Of a DNA stretch of 64,000 nt, positions 11,800 through 24,379 are shown in pieces (position 1 is the first letter of the stretch; each line of letters begins with the position of its first letter). The notes under the pieces are model-generated. The model ran no database searches and had not been told where the DNA came from. It worked only from the letters and a program-made list of their open reading frames with translations. Made by a program: the position numbers and the translations under genes. Source of the stretch: Whalleya microplaca (Eukaryota; Ascomycota; Sordariomycetes; Xylariales; Xylariaceae); assembly GCA_022497155.1 (NCBI GenBank), contig MU385737.1:496001-560000 (forward strand). Reading direction: 5' to 3'.

Positions 11800-14274
11800 A
11801 AGCAGCGAAATAGCCAGTATATTACGTAAAGGTTAAAATCTACCCTGTGCCGTATATGAACAGGTGACCCGTTAACGACCCAGAACATGACAGGTCCTTC
11901 TGGCGGAGCCTATCGCGACATGCCTAGATCGGTAGGTATGCGTTGAACGACATTATGAAGGCTGACACTGAATGCGTAGCAGACTTTGACAAGTTCCAAA
12001 GCGGTAAGTCAAGTTACTGACAAATGCAGAGCATGAAACCCCTTTACTTATCTCTGGCTATGGCGGATTGCCCCGTGGACTGGCTGAACTTGGCAGCTCA
12101 TACGTACATTTGGCGACGGGCGTCGTATCTTTTCGAGTAGTTGATTACCGGGACCCTGATGCTTCCGATTCAGGGGCCGTTTGTGAATATCAACACGTAT
12201 ATGCCAATATGGACCAAGTAATGAGAAGGACCTTGGCTTGTCTAGTGCAAGGTGAAGCCAGAAGGGGGCGAAGCCTCCATACATATGTACATGCGGTGGC
12301 CCATGTTCAACCCTATGCCTATCGCCAATGGCGCAGTCATTCGATAAGCCGTCTGTTCCCACGATACTGACGGACTTCTCTGCCCACGACTGCGATGGTC
12401 ATTTCCTTCCCCTTGCTTTCCTAGGCAGGCTAGATAAGTGGATTGAAGATGTGCAAAACTAACATTTTTGATTACCTAACAGCCTAGGCAATAGGACCTA
12501 GTTGCCTATTGCTGATAGATCCCCAAGGTAAGGAAGCGTATGTATATTTGCTTGTAGCGTTTAACTATTGCTGGTACCAAAACGATTGCTTGACAAGTGA
12601 CCATGACGGTCTAGAATTAGACGATAATGAAAGGCTAATTATTAGTCGTACGATCAAACGGGTATGCATACTCTATATTACAGCTTAGTTAGGACCCTTA
12701 CCACCAAACGTGAAACATTACGCCAGCATTCCCATGGTCTAAAATCAACTCCCTTCTCTCCTTCTGGGCTAGTGATGGTAGGAGGCTGGCTATGTTGTCA
12801 GATCAGATAAGGTAGGACAAGAAGTCAGCTCTCTTGATATTATGATATTGTACGGATTACATACCTTACCCTTTTGGGGTGCGGGGCTTAGTGTTCTGCT
12901 GGGACCCTGCTGTCACAAGGCTGGTGTTGCAAGTGTTGCAAATTCTCATATCGACAGATTGACCAAGAATATTAATCACATTATGTAATTGTACTCCGGA
13001 GCATATGCACGACTGTACCTGGCGACTCTCCAACTGGTTCCGTAAGTCGTCATAATGGTAGTGATCGTTTGTGGCGCAGCATCCTTTGACGTATGCTTAT
13101 ACGATATGCTTATACGACCCCATGCGTAAGAACTGGTCTAAGCCACTGCTGCTTCACTGAAAACGCCCGACTAGCCAACGAATGCCTTGGGAGGATCACA
13201 AACCCTTCAGATCTATTGTGTTAGTTAGTTTCAAACTTACGTGGTCGATAAGAGGCTTAGACACCGTCGCAGATATAGAGAATATGAACTACCTAGGTTA
13301 CAGAGGTCTGGACGTGGTATTATTAGAGAATACTAATAAGTTACCTGTCAGTGGGGTCCGAAGAAGCGGCTTACTAAATATCTTTAAACGAAACCCGAAC
13401 CTTAGCCAGGGCTGCCAGGAACTTAAATGCACTTCTTTGACCTAGCGCACGACATAACAAGTCTTTCATCTGCCATCATCCTCTTGGCGATCCTGGACCT
13501 TGCAATGAGACCCCAACATCTGCAACGTGCAGTCGAGGGAAACGAAACTCACGGCACCTCAGAGGTAAGACAGGCAGATTGTAGGTAGGCGGGGTAGGTA
13601 TATATGTACGGAGTATGGATGCATGTATATAATAAAGGTTTGGTGGCCACGATAGCTGAACTCGGCTCCGGCTTGTCCTCTGACGTCGATCTCTCTTCCC
13701 ATACTCGACAATGCCACCCTGTTGCAGCCAATGACTACCGAGAGTTGCTCAGTAGTACGTGGCTTCAACCTTTCCTTTATTGTATCGACTGCCTACGGCC
13801 GCTTGGCGTTGGACCACTGCAAGTGCAGTCATCACCCCCAATACATATGGCATGTCTCACCTTCTATATTGTGCCTGATTTACTCTCGCACTCTTTCACC
13901 TTGAGCATCACGCCAAGATCCCTGTCGCAGCCCCAGATGAGTACATACTTGGGCCTCTGCCATGGTGTTAGGCGACACTGATCCTCTTGCTTGCCTACTT
14001 GTCCTCTCTGCCAACGTCGCTGATAGGAAAAGCCAGTGCTCATGTGCTTTGTTCTTCTCGCATTGGCGAATAGCCTATACATTTTCCGTAGCGTCTTCAA
14101 CCTCGAATACATCTGTTTGATTACCCAATCACGACTTGCCGATGAGTCCACGATCGGGCTCGCCAAGCTATTTTGGTCCTGTAGAGGTGGAACCCCGCTG
14201 CCAACTATCGCCTTTATAAATTGCTTCCTGGCAGACCAGGGCAGGCCTGGGCGCGAGGGTCACGAATTGGCGCC
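11800..14274. other. Gene-free interval before the flippase
   Basis: Composition is ordinary again from about 11800. Overlapping open frames on both strands at 12048-12370 and 13549-14338 have no recognisable domain and shadow each other, so none is called. A small hairpin (GCAATAGG at 12488, CCTATTGC at 12505) is present. The last few hundred bases should hold the flippase promoter; no clear element was found. Confidence 0.5.
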
Positions 14275-17200
14275 ATGCCGCGCCACAATGACCAGACCGA
14301 GCTTGCTGAAGCGTCGCAGCAGCGTCGTTTCCCTTTGACTGCGAATCCCTCCTCTTTAAATACTGGCGGCGGCGGCGAAGAACAACGACGCATCGATGAC
14401 TCGGTTCAGCGCATACGATTCTCCGATGACGTTGCCCGCGACGAAGCGAGACTTCGCATAGACACAGGTATCCACGCAGCCCCCGCCTCGATCGGCCCAG
14501 ACGTCCTGCCGGAACGACGAATGGACATTCACGACCTCTCGCAGGCTCGGGCCTCCTCGTCGAAAAAGGTCGGCAGTCGAAGTGAGGGAAAACATGTCGC
14601 CTACGCTGATACAGCGGACGAGAGAACAGAATCGCGAGGTTTGTTCAAATATAGCGACAAGAGCCGGGAATTTGATGATATAGACCGCGATTCGAATTTC
14701 CGGTTAGAGAACTATCGTGCTTGGGTCAGTCGGCAGCAGAAACGGGCTCGTGGACCGTGGGTCAGGCTAGAAAAGACATTCAACGATTCATATCAGAAAT
14801 GGATCATCGAGGGGCTTCTGCGACAAAAACCTCTACCGCCAAGTACGGACGGCCGACATGTACCCATCAGTCCGGGGGCTGTGCGCAAAAGGCCACTGGT
14901 TGACGAACGGAGCAGCAAGCACTACATCTCAAATTATATCCGATCCAGTCGTTATACTGTCTGGTCCTTTTTGCCAAAACAGCTCTATTTTCAGTTCAGC
15001 AAGCTGGCCAACTTTTACTTCTTAGTAGTTTCTATCATGCAGTTAATTCCAGGTCTCAGTACAACTGGCAAATACACCACTATTGCGCCTCTGCTCGTCT
15101 TTGTCGCTATCAGTATGGCGAAGGAAGGTTATGATGATTTTAGAAGGTACAAACTGGACAAGACGGAGAATTTGGCTTTAGCTCGGGTTCTTGACCCTGA
15201 TGGAACGGCCAGGGGAACGGCCGAGGAGGCGTCGAAAGGCGGCCGAGCAGCAGGCATCTCCAAGAGAAAGCGTAGAATGGAACAAGAAGATGCCGCTGCA
15301 GGTCTGGGTTCGATGGAGCTACAGGACATTGGCCAACGCCAAGAGAAACCCACGCCGTGGAGTAGGATCCAATGGCAAGACATCAGGGTTGGTGATATCA
15401 TACGGCTGCGAAGGGATGACAACATACCTGCGGATATTGTTCTTTTGCATGCATCAGGCCCCAACGGAATTGCTTACATTGAAACGATGGCCCTTGATGG
15501 GGAGACGAACCTCAAGAGCAAGCAAGCGTGTTCTTTGCTCGCGAAGCGCTGCGATACGGTGGCGAACTTGATGCACTGCGACACAGCAGTGGTTGTCTCC
15601 GAGGATCCCAATCCTGACTTGTATAATTTCGAGGGCCGAGTGACTCTCGACGGGGAAACGAGGCCGTTGACAATGCATGACGTCGTGTACCGTGGTTCTA
15701 CACTACGAAACACTGATGAAGCCGTCGGGCTGGTTATCAACACGGGTGAAGAGTGTAAAATACGAATGAATGCGCATAAGAACGTTCACGCTAAGGCACC
15801 TAAGATCCAAGAGTCGCTCAACCGGATTGTCCTCCTCCTGGTGTTCACCGTCATCATATTGACTATCGGTAGTACAAGCGGGTATTATATGTTTAGAGAT
15901 GCATATGAGAAACACGCTTCGTATCTTCAAGATGCCCAAGTATCATTCGTTCAGATATGGTTTGGGTTCATTATTGCCTTCAATACCCTTATCCCCCTCT
16001 CCTTGTATGTGAGTCTCGAGATAATCAAGGTTGGGCAGTTCTTCCTACTCGGAGATGTGGAAATGTACGACCCTGAAACGGATACGCCAATGGTTGCCAA
16101 CACGACAACGATTCTCGAGAACTTGGGCCAAGTCAGTTACGTTTTTTCTGACAAGACCGGCACTTTGACGGAGAATAAGATGCGATTTCGCAAGCTCAGC
16201 GTTGCCGGGACGGCCTTCTTGCATGATATGGACATTGTCCGGGACCAACATGAGAGACAAATGCGTATATCTAAACATGATCCGAAGGGCAAACGCCGAC
16301 GACATCGCAGCAGAGCGAGCCCTCACGTGCCTGCCGAGGGACATGACGCGATCGAGTCTCCATTGATCGGCTCACGACGACAGTCGAAAGTGCTATCGAG
16401 ATCAGGTTCCGTCTGGACATCATCAGCGCGGTCGAGGCATCCTCTTGAACCGAAGACCGAGGCTTTACTGAAATATATCCAACAGAATCCCAACACAGCA
16501 TTTTCTAGGAAAGCGCGTCAGTTCCTTCTCTGTTTAGCCTTATGTCACACGTGTTTGCCAGAAACCAAGGAGAATGGCGAAGTCGCATTCCAGGCTGCAT
16601 CCCCAGACGAGATTGCGTTGGTCCAAGCTGCCCAAGACCTAGGCTACCTCTTGATTGATCGCCCAACGAACTCTATCAAGCTTCAACTAGAGGACTCGGG
16701 AGGGGAGAGCGTCACGGAAACATACGAAGTCTTGGACGTCATTGAGTTCAGTAGTAAGCGGAAGCGTATGTCTATCGTGATACGTATGCCAGATGGGAGA
16801 ATTTGCGTCTTCTGCAAAGGCGCAGACAATGTGATACTCGCCCGATTAAGCAAGGCGCACCTTGCCAAGCAAAAGGCATCCGATGTCGAACGGAGAGCTA
16901 GCAAACGTAAAAGCATAGAGATTGGAAAAGCTATGAGGAGTCTGCACGAGGCATCGAGCCCTAGGGACAGCTTAGGCTTCTTCCGCAGAAGCATCGGGCG
17001 CAAATCCACGGACTTGCAACGCCGCTCAATCGTGTCCGATGATATCGAGACTTGGCTAAAAAGACGCGAAACGTTACATTCCGATGCTGCGGCAGGATAC
17101 GACGAGAACCGCCAAACACCTCGACAGTCTATGGTCCTCTCCCCGATATCACTTGCTGAAAGTGACGAAGTCTATGAGGGGATGGTCAACGAAGTCATGG

Positions 17201-19066
17201 CAGCTGACGATGGTCTCATTTTCGAGCGATGCCTTCAGCATATCGGCGACTTTGCTTCCGATGGCCTGAGAACACTCCTGTTTGCTTACCGTTACGTTGA
17301 CCACGAGGAGTACGAAGAATGGAAGAAGGCCTACCGAGAAGCTACTACGAGCCTAGTGGACAGGCAACAACGCATCGAGGAGGCAGCAGAGTCGATTGAA
17401 CAAGGGTTCGACCTTGCCGGGGCTACTGCTATCGAAGACAAGCTTCAGCTGGGGGTGCCCGAAACGATCGAGAAACTACAGAGAGCAAATATCAAGGTGT
17501 GGATGCTTACTGGAGATAAACGAGAGACTGCCATCAACATTGCGCATTCTGCTAGGCTGGCGAAGCCCTTCTCGGAAGTCTACATCCTCGATGTTACCGA
17601 GGGGGACTTGCAGGAGAAGATAACTTCCACGCTCATTAACGTTGGGCGTGGTATGGTGGCCCACTCCGTTTTGGTTGTCGATGGCCACACCTTGGGTCTG
17701 ATTGAAAATGACGAATCCTTGAACATCATGTTCTTGGACCTCGCTGTGCGTATAGATTCTGTTATCTGCTGCCGAGCCTCTCCATCTCAAAAGGCAGGTC
17801 TGGTCAAGTCTATTCGCAAGGCTGTGCCATCGTCATTGACCTTGGCGATTGGTGATGGGGCCAACGATATCGCAATGATACAAGCGTCGCATGTAGGCAT
17901 TGGCATATCTGGCCGTGAAGGTCTCCAAGCGGCTCGTGTCGCAGACTACTCAATCGCTCAATTCAGATTTCTTCAACGTCTTTTGCTCGTCCATGGGCGG
18001 TGGATGTACTTGCGCACTGCTAAATACATGTTGGCAACATTCTGGAAAGAGCTAGTTTTCTACATTGTCCAAGCCCAGTACCAGCACTGGAACGGTTACA
18101 CTGGAACGTCCATTTACGAGTCTTGGAGTCTGACCGTCTTCAATGCGCTTTTCACTTCTCTCCCAGTCATCTTATTAGGCATGTTCGAGAAAGATCTGCA
18201 AGCGAACACCTTGCTTGCGGTGCCAGAGCTATACGCATTTGGCCAGCGAAGCGAAGCGTTCAATTTCAAAAAGTATCTTTCCTGGTCATTCACAGGCGCC
18301 GTCGACACTGTCATTATTTACATGTTGGTATGGGGCTTCTTTAAGGATATTCTTTTCACCGAGAATAACTCCCTTTTCCCGTTCGGACAACTTGCCTTTA
18401 CCATCTGCGTCATAGTTATTAACATCAAGATATTGTAAGTCAGCTCGTAACTTCTCATCGGGTACCCCTGCCATATGCTGACGCTGGCTTTCTAGAATCT
18501 TGGAGTGTCATAATAAAACGTGGATCACGTTCGGCGGCTTTTCGCTGTCCATTACACTCTGGTTCCTCTGGAATCTAGTTATCGGAGGCATCTACAAGCA
18601 GTCAATCGGTCCATATATTGTGCATGGTGCGTTCGTGCATGAGTTTGCGAACAAGCTGGGTTGGTGGACTACCGCCGGACTTGCCATCGCGGCCGTGGTG
18701 GCCTTTGAACTTGGTATCACAGCGCTGCTTAGGATCTACTTTCCTCGAGACCAGCATCTGTGGCAGGAGATCGAGCGCGAAGGTGGCGTCGGAGAGGTCC
18801 TGGAAGAACACGCAGCGGAAGAGGGGCGGATGCCTACCTCTAGAGACCTCGATGGCGACATACCTGGCGACGACGATGCTGAGCGGTCCGTGAGCGCCAG
18901 TCCCCGTGAAGTGTCATTAAACAGGGAACAGTCGCGCCACCGAGCTAGCATGGCCGCTGGTCCTTATTATGCGCCTAATTCTGCCCAGCAAAATCGCCGG
19001 TCTGCGAGCAAGCCTGGTGTTGAAGGGCCAGGGGGAAGAAAGACGAGACGGATAGAGACGGCATAG
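14275..19066 (+). CDS. DNF3: P4-type phospholipid-translocating ATPase (DNF3/DnfD-like)
   Basis: P4 ATPases move phospholipids from the outer to the cytosolic leaflet of Golgi, endosome and plasma membranes. Exon 1 is 14275-18434, exon 2 is 18496-19066; the intron 18435-18495 (GTAAGT, TAG) joins NIKIL to ILECHNKTWIT in phase, giving 1576 aa. The first ATG in good context (14275, MPRHNDQTE) was taken as the start. Visible are the N-terminal flippase block (FLPKQLYFQFSKLANFYF), DGET at 408-411, TM4 with PLSL (P574), the phosphorylated Asp in DKTGT (D626), and GDGAND at 1193-1198. PLSLYVSLEIIK in place of PISL, and the KEGYDDFRRYKLDK block, favour the DNF3 branch over DNF1/2 or DRS2. The nucleotide domain carries an Arg/Ser-rich insert (about 865-950), and the C-tail is charged and disordered. 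Superfamily certain, subclass likely. Confidence 0.93.
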
Positions 19067-20329
19067 ACACCCCATGGCACATGTCGTGTGATGGTAGCGG
19101 GAGACAACATTGGACGCGGGGAAGATCGGTTGTATCAAGATATTCGTTGTGGGACGACAGCCATGTAGACTTGGTCCTTGTTTAGTGGAGCTGGCGTTTT
19201 GGGATTTGCAAATAGAAGTGTGTCGGCGTACGGAGAAATGGGCTTGGTGGATCGGCTAGCGGATGTCTTGTTCTGACTTCGAAATTTGGATACCCTGGAC
19301 GCTATATGAAGTATGACTACATACCATTGAATTTACGACGTATCTTGTTACCGTAGCTGCATTGGCGATTTGTCTTCGCTATCATAGCGGATGGATGTCT
19401 GGTGTCATAGGTATGAGAAATCTGAGTTAACTTTACCAAGGTGTAGTCCCCGTTTTAGGGCGTATTGCGTTCATGGCTAGGCTCATATTGTAGTAGCCGG
19501 AGTACCTGGTAAGTCCATCTTTTTTATTGTTAATAGAGCTACTATTACTACACAAGTGCGTGGGCGGCGGGTAAGATCATTACATAGGTACCTATATATC
19601 GTAAGTCCTATTGGAACCAAGTCATTGACTAGGCAGATGCCCAATGAGCGATGGTCACCACTCTAACCGAGGATATTCAAGATTTTCAACCTTGTGAAGA
19701 CGATATAACTGAGTTGTTTTGGAAGTTAGAGATTGCTCTGCATATCATGCTCGTCGTCGTCCTAATTAATCACCTTCTGTTATATCAATCCCATATTCGT
19801 GTGGCCCACAGTTATCCCAACGATGACTAGGGTGTGTAGGGCTGGCAAGGGTCCCCATAGCCGATCCTACATTACAGCGTAGTGAAATTGCAGTTAGTAA
19901 GCGCGCATATGATTCGACGTCGATTTGTTTACCCCTAGTTGGTCTATTCGCCTTCAATGTTGTGGCATGAATAGTGCTGGAACTCCATTGACCCTGACAA
20001 TAATTTGAGCCAGCGATAGCATGAGAGAAGGGAAAGCATGCCTCTACTACGTGGTTCGGGTTTTCAAGCCGTCGGGACGGGCCTTGGAACCCGGGGCCGG
20101 CAGGTGACAGGAAGCCAGACAAGCCAGGCGGAAGCGTGCTCACAGAGGCCTACCGATGATCACAAACAAGCTAAGGGAATAAAGCTACTCGAATGGAAAG
20201 AACTTTGTAGGACGCCTTCTCGTTGTTCTATGTACAATTTATATACTGACCAGGACAGCCACTTGGAGGCAGTGAGTTCCTCGCACCTGATATTACGAAT
20301 GTGCTTCAATTTACCATATAATTGAGCAG
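19067..20329. other. Interval downstream of the flippase; may hold the first exon of the PAQR gene
   Basis: Mostly non-coding. On the plus strand the frame at about 20170-20206 reads KLLEWKEL, reminiscent of the start of PAQR proteins (..L.SW.E.P.W..DN), so a first exon could lie here. No splice pair that also restores the following P.W..DN residues was found. Confidence 0.35.
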
Positions 20330-21291
20330 AAATGGAAGCGAACACCTACGGACCGGATACAGGGAAGAGCATGCTTCACTATGCTCATGTCTACACAGCT
20401 GGTTATATATCCATAACGAGACAGGTTTGATCGGATTGCCCACAAAGGTAATGTTCGCCACTGACGGATGATAGTCAACATCTTCTCGCATATCTTCGGG
20501 ATGATTTTATTTCTAGCTTTACCGCTCTACATATTTGGCACCGAAATTGCACCGCGTTACGAGCTGGCGACGCCGGCCGATATTCTTGTCTGCAGTATCT
20601 ACTTCTTAGGTGTCGGTATCTGTTTTGCGTTGTCTGCTCTGTGAGTTTCACTGTTGTGGCATGTTATCCTCCACCTTCTGATATCGTAGATTTCACACAG
20701 TGATGTGCCACAGTGAAGCCATGTACTCGAATGGTGTCATACTCGATTACCAAGGAGTTATGCTGTTGATGTGGGGAGCGAACGTTCCTCTCATTTATTA
20801 TAGCTATCCATGCGACTTCGGCCTCCAGCTTGGATCATGGGGTTTCAACACTATACTCGCAGTGCTATGCTCGTATGCGACTTTCCACCAGTCCATTGGT
20901 GGACCAGCTCTTGGGCATATACGTGCTCTGCTATTCGCCGCATTCGGTTTTAGCTCAGTCGTCGCTCCTGCTGTTGGCGGAGTTCTTAAACATGGCTTCG
21001 AGGCGCATTCTCACCGGGTTGGCCTTTATTGGATAGGGGTTACAGCCGTGTTCAATGCCACAGGGGTGGTCGCTTATGCTGCTAAAGTCAACTTGAGCTC
21101 CCACAAGCTAAGAGGATCAACCGCTGACGCATCCGCAGTTTCCAGAACGTTGGTATCCCCGAACATTCGACATTATTGGTGCAAGCCACCAGATTATGCA
21201 CATAATGGCGTTATCAGCAGCGGTTGCATACACGGAGGCTATGTTGCAGGCCTTTGACTATCACCACCATCATCGCATAGCATGTGTTTAG
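20330..21291 (+). CDS. PAQR / hemolysin III family membrane protein (Izh/AdipoR-like), 5' end unresolved
   Basis: PAQR proteins are seven-helix zinc-dependent membrane proteins, in yeast (Izh) tied to sterol and zinc homeostasis. Supported exons are 20330-20424, 20475-20640, 20690-21086 and 21139-21291 (stop TAG 21289-21291), with introns of 50, 49 and 52 nt in consistent phase. The joined frame reads HLRTGYR, SWLYIHNETVNIFSHIFG, SALFHT, LDYQGV, FPERWYPRTFDIIGASHQIM and ends in a His-rich tail. Conserved Ser/His of SALFHT, Asp of LDYQGV and the paired His of HQIMH form the family's metal site. The last intron is easily missed because the frame stays open through it to 21257. Upstream, the W..DN segment expected just before GYR is not found in frame, so either a tiny exon escaped me or the 5' end is damaged. 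It converges on the next gene with 75 bp between stops. Confidence 0.75.
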
Positions 21292-21366
21292 AGAAGGTAT
21301 CTGGTCTCTGACCTTCAACACTTGAAGGCCATCAATTTCTCTCTTCCTCAAAGCAAAGGAGATCGA

Positions 21367-23548
21367 TCATGAAGCTAATCTAAAGTCCAATCTTTTATTC
21401 CCAGCATCTTGGTGGTCGGATAGATAGACAAGCTGCTCCTCGGGGGTCATGGTGTTCCACTTTCGATCACGGACGCGATTGCGCCAGACATAGTACAGTT
21501 TAGCCAACGCATAGAGCACCAAGTTCAGACTCACGATGCCAATCAAAACACTGTTTCCCCTTCGATACAACGGCGCATCGTCTGAGCGGTAGATATTGGA
21601 CGCAGTGATTACTCCAGCTTGCAAGAACATGTTATAAAGAGCTGCACCAACAGCTCGTGAACGTACGGTGTTTGAGTTTCTAGAAATCCACCCTACTTGT
21701 ATCGGATGTCCTGTGACTAGTGAGCGGACTCTTGTGTTATTGAAGGGCAGTGGTCTACATACCAAGCGGTGCAGCTAACAGTAGTGAGATCATAGCCCAT
21801 GTTAGCCATTTTGATGCCTCGGCGGTATCTACAACTCGCAAGTAGATAAGGAATGGCAGACACCAAAACTGAAACATTGACGCGCACGCTGCAAGTTGTC
21901 CTGTGTATTCAGCAAACGTGGCCAATGCTAACATGTTGAAGACTGGCACGCGATTAGTTTCATCTCCCTGAACGTGTTTTAGAGGATCGCACTCTTTAGT
22001 ATCAAATACGGAATTGACAGGAGATTAGTCTGGAAAGTGTCAAACCCGAGGTCACGTAACGACAGGCTGAGGTACTGCTGTGGTGAAAATGTTGGGATAT
22101 TGAACGCAAATCCAATGCAGTAAAGTGGCCTTGAAAAGATGTTAGTGGAGTCCATATCCAAAGGGCTTGGGACTTTACCAAAGATCTATATCCGTAAGGC
22201 TTTTCCATAACAACCCAGGGGTGATGGGTTGTCGATTATGCATGGTTCCCTTACTAGGATCATCTCGAATTACTCTGTTGACCATGATGATCTCCTCGCT
22301 GCTGGGGATTAACTTATTTTGAATATCATACACGTGATGGGAATTGACAGACCGTTGTGTGAACCAACCATTCTTTCCTCGGCACCAGCTTGCTGTCTCA
22401 GTAGGACCTGGTGGCATCATAATGAACGAAAGCAGTCCGATACTGCCGGTAACAAGCCCCTTTCAAGATATTAGAGAACCGTTTATCTAACATTGCTTAG
22501 TCTCACCTCAATCAGGAACAACCACCTCCAGCCCGACCGGCCATCAACGCCTCGCATGTGGAGCAATCCAAACGCAACAATTGCTGCAAGGATATCTGCA
22601 ATAAACATGCCAGTATAAAAGAAGCTCAAGCGAATAGTGAGTTCGTGATGCTTGTAAAAGTATGAAAGATATAGCACACACTGATTCCAACCCAGTTTAG
22701 TTGAAGTAGGACGGTGGCTTAGAAGAGCACGCAGCATACCTCAGGGATGAAGCCCCCTTGCAAGAACGCCAACAATGCGCGGCAGACGAGAAATGACCCT
22801 CGGCCATTTAGTGCAAACTGCGAAGCGGATACGATCGAGAACAAGACGATCTGGATTGGGATCCATCGATCCGGTCCAAGCCACTTAGCCAACAGCTGAG
22901 CTGGGAACTCGCCAGAAAGGAAACAGAGAGCATATATCGTGTTCCCAAGGTTATAGTCTGATCCGCAAAGATTAGCCTAGCTATTTCCACAGCTATTTGA
23001 ACGAACACTCCTACCATCAGTTATCATGTCCATGTCTCGGAGAAAATTGTCCGTCAGGGCTTGGCTTAGGTTCGCTCTGTCTAGCTCCATTGCCGTAAAC
23101 ATTACAGCTGTCCAGGCCATAATGCGCCAATCGACCTTCCGGACTACATTGTATTCTTCTTCCCAGGTCCACCTTGCTTTTGGGTCAAATCGATGCAGAT
23201 TTTCCCTGCGCGATATGAGCAGCTATCTGGTTACTCTGCTATCTTGTCTCACCAGTCTTCGCGGGGCTTATATTGGGAAGCAATATCTGGGATGTCGTAA
23301 ACGCTTGGCTTAATTGTATATTACTGTTAGCAATACGGTCCACAACCTTGCCATCTAACTCACCGTACCTGAGTGGCAATTCCTTCTAAATTGTACTTCT
23401 TCGATCTTTGAAACCAAAGCTTCCTGCGGGTTTCCGGCTTTCCAAGCGCGGGAATAGAGTCTACGTCTCGATCCTTTGTTGGCTCAAACTCGACACAGTC
23501 AGCAAAGAGTGCCTTTTCTGGTACCTGCTCCGGGATGACTGTCGCCAT
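21367..23548 (-). CDS. MFS transporter, Dal5 (anion:cation symporter) family
   Basis: Dal5-family permeases take up small organic anions such as allantoate, nicotinate, and sulfonates/sulfate esters (yeast Soa1). Ten exons: 23548-23369, 23308-23253, 23205-23015, 22957-22740, 22680-22507, 22459-22353, 22301-22179, 22129-21993, 21942-21763, 21710-21367. Phases close to exactly 570 codons (569 aa), the family's usual size. Visible blocks: [91 protein letters not shown] and [10 protein letters not shown], all typical of Dal5 proteins, with about 12 membrane helices. Intron 22302-22352 is 51 nt and open in frame, so its retention would add 17 residues. The gene is divergent from the sulfatase at 24380, which suggests a substrate released by that enzyme. 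Confidence 0.93.
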
Positions 23549-24379
23549 AACAAGTTGCAGATGTCCTAGAAAGCTACACTCGTTCAAGAAGAGTTGAAAA
23601 GAGGCTGATGTATGATATTGAAAGGAATCAAGGATCAGGGAAGATATTTCGCCTTTCTCGGTAGGCTGGTTGTTGTAGAAATGTACTTGGTACCGTGGAC
23701 CCCTGTACAATTTGAGTTGCACTGCTGCATCCTACACGACAACTCCCTTACTTTCTTTCAAAGAGTAAAGTCACTATTAACCTGTAAGAAGAATGCGGGG
23801 TAGGGACCCGGCTAAGAGGATGACTGCATTAGGCTGTTTGTTCCGCAACAGCTAACATACCATAGCTCAGTCAGCCATCTTCGGGTTGACAGCGAATCAG
23901 GGACGTGAAGTAATATCTGTGGCGGATTCAAGGTGTCACCTTGCAGATAGTTATCTATTTACTGCGAGTTCGTTGCATTTCTGTTCATGGGGTATGTGAT
24001 GCCCACGCTTCTTTCATACAGTTATGCTTCATCAATAAAGCTAATATAAAAGTTACAATTATATACTATTGTGCTTTTTACTCACCAAGGGGTTTGGCTG
24101 AGAAGGTACTGTACCTTAGCTATGGATAGAAACCTGTATTAATCTAAAACCAGCGTGATTATCGGTATGGACGCAGCCATCATCGGTTACAAATATACTT
24201 GACCTGGCGTGACATCGATGATCTGGGGTATTACGCAATCGCCAACCCAGACAGTGTCCATAGATAATTCATTGCGAACGCCAATTGACCTTGATGCTGA
24301 AGGCTTCTGAATAAGACTGACTGATGTGCTTCTAGATCTATTCGTTCTTGGATTCACAAGCCTACTGGCAATTGATACC
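23549..24379. promoter_or_regulatory. Shared 831-bp region between divergent transporter and sulfatase genes
   Basis: The two start codons (23548 minus, 24380 plus) face away from each other, so both promoters lie here. I searched for the Cys3/MetR-type palindrome ATGRYRYCAT and found no clear copy. A related inverted repeat with wider spacing, ATGGACGCAGCCAT, is at 24167-24180. No TATA box stands out. Confidence 0.4.

Larger units (their letters stand above)
4690..11800. other. A+T-rich island with RIP-like decay
   Basis: Composition changes abruptly near 4690 to almost pure A+T with TpA-rich text, and returns to ordinary composition near 11800. Scattered CG-containing words (cgg, gcg) survive in a T/A background. 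Candidate frames are interrupted mostly by TAG and TAA where CAG, CAA or TGG codons would be expected. This is what RIP does to duplicated DNA in Pezizomycotina (C to T on both strands). The island holds tandem repeats and transposon remains listed separately. No intact gene is visible; open frames at 7678-7887 and 8009-8530 are Lys/Ile/Leu/Tyr-rich chance frames. Confidence 0.8.

Noticed and set aside
12048..12370. Overlapping open frames of about 100 codons on both strands
   Set aside because: Mutual shadows, no recognisable motif.
12488..12512. Hairpin GCAATAGG/CCTATTGC
   Set aside because: Eight-bp stem in intergenic DNA with no neighbouring gene end; expected by chance.
14221..14274. 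Upstream in-frame extension of the flippase
   Set aside because: It has no ATG; the first ATG is at 14275.
20700..21257. Reading the PAQR gene as ending at 21257
   Set aside because: The 52-nt intron 21087-21138 restores the conserved FDIIGASHQIMH end, and the stop moves to 21289-21291.
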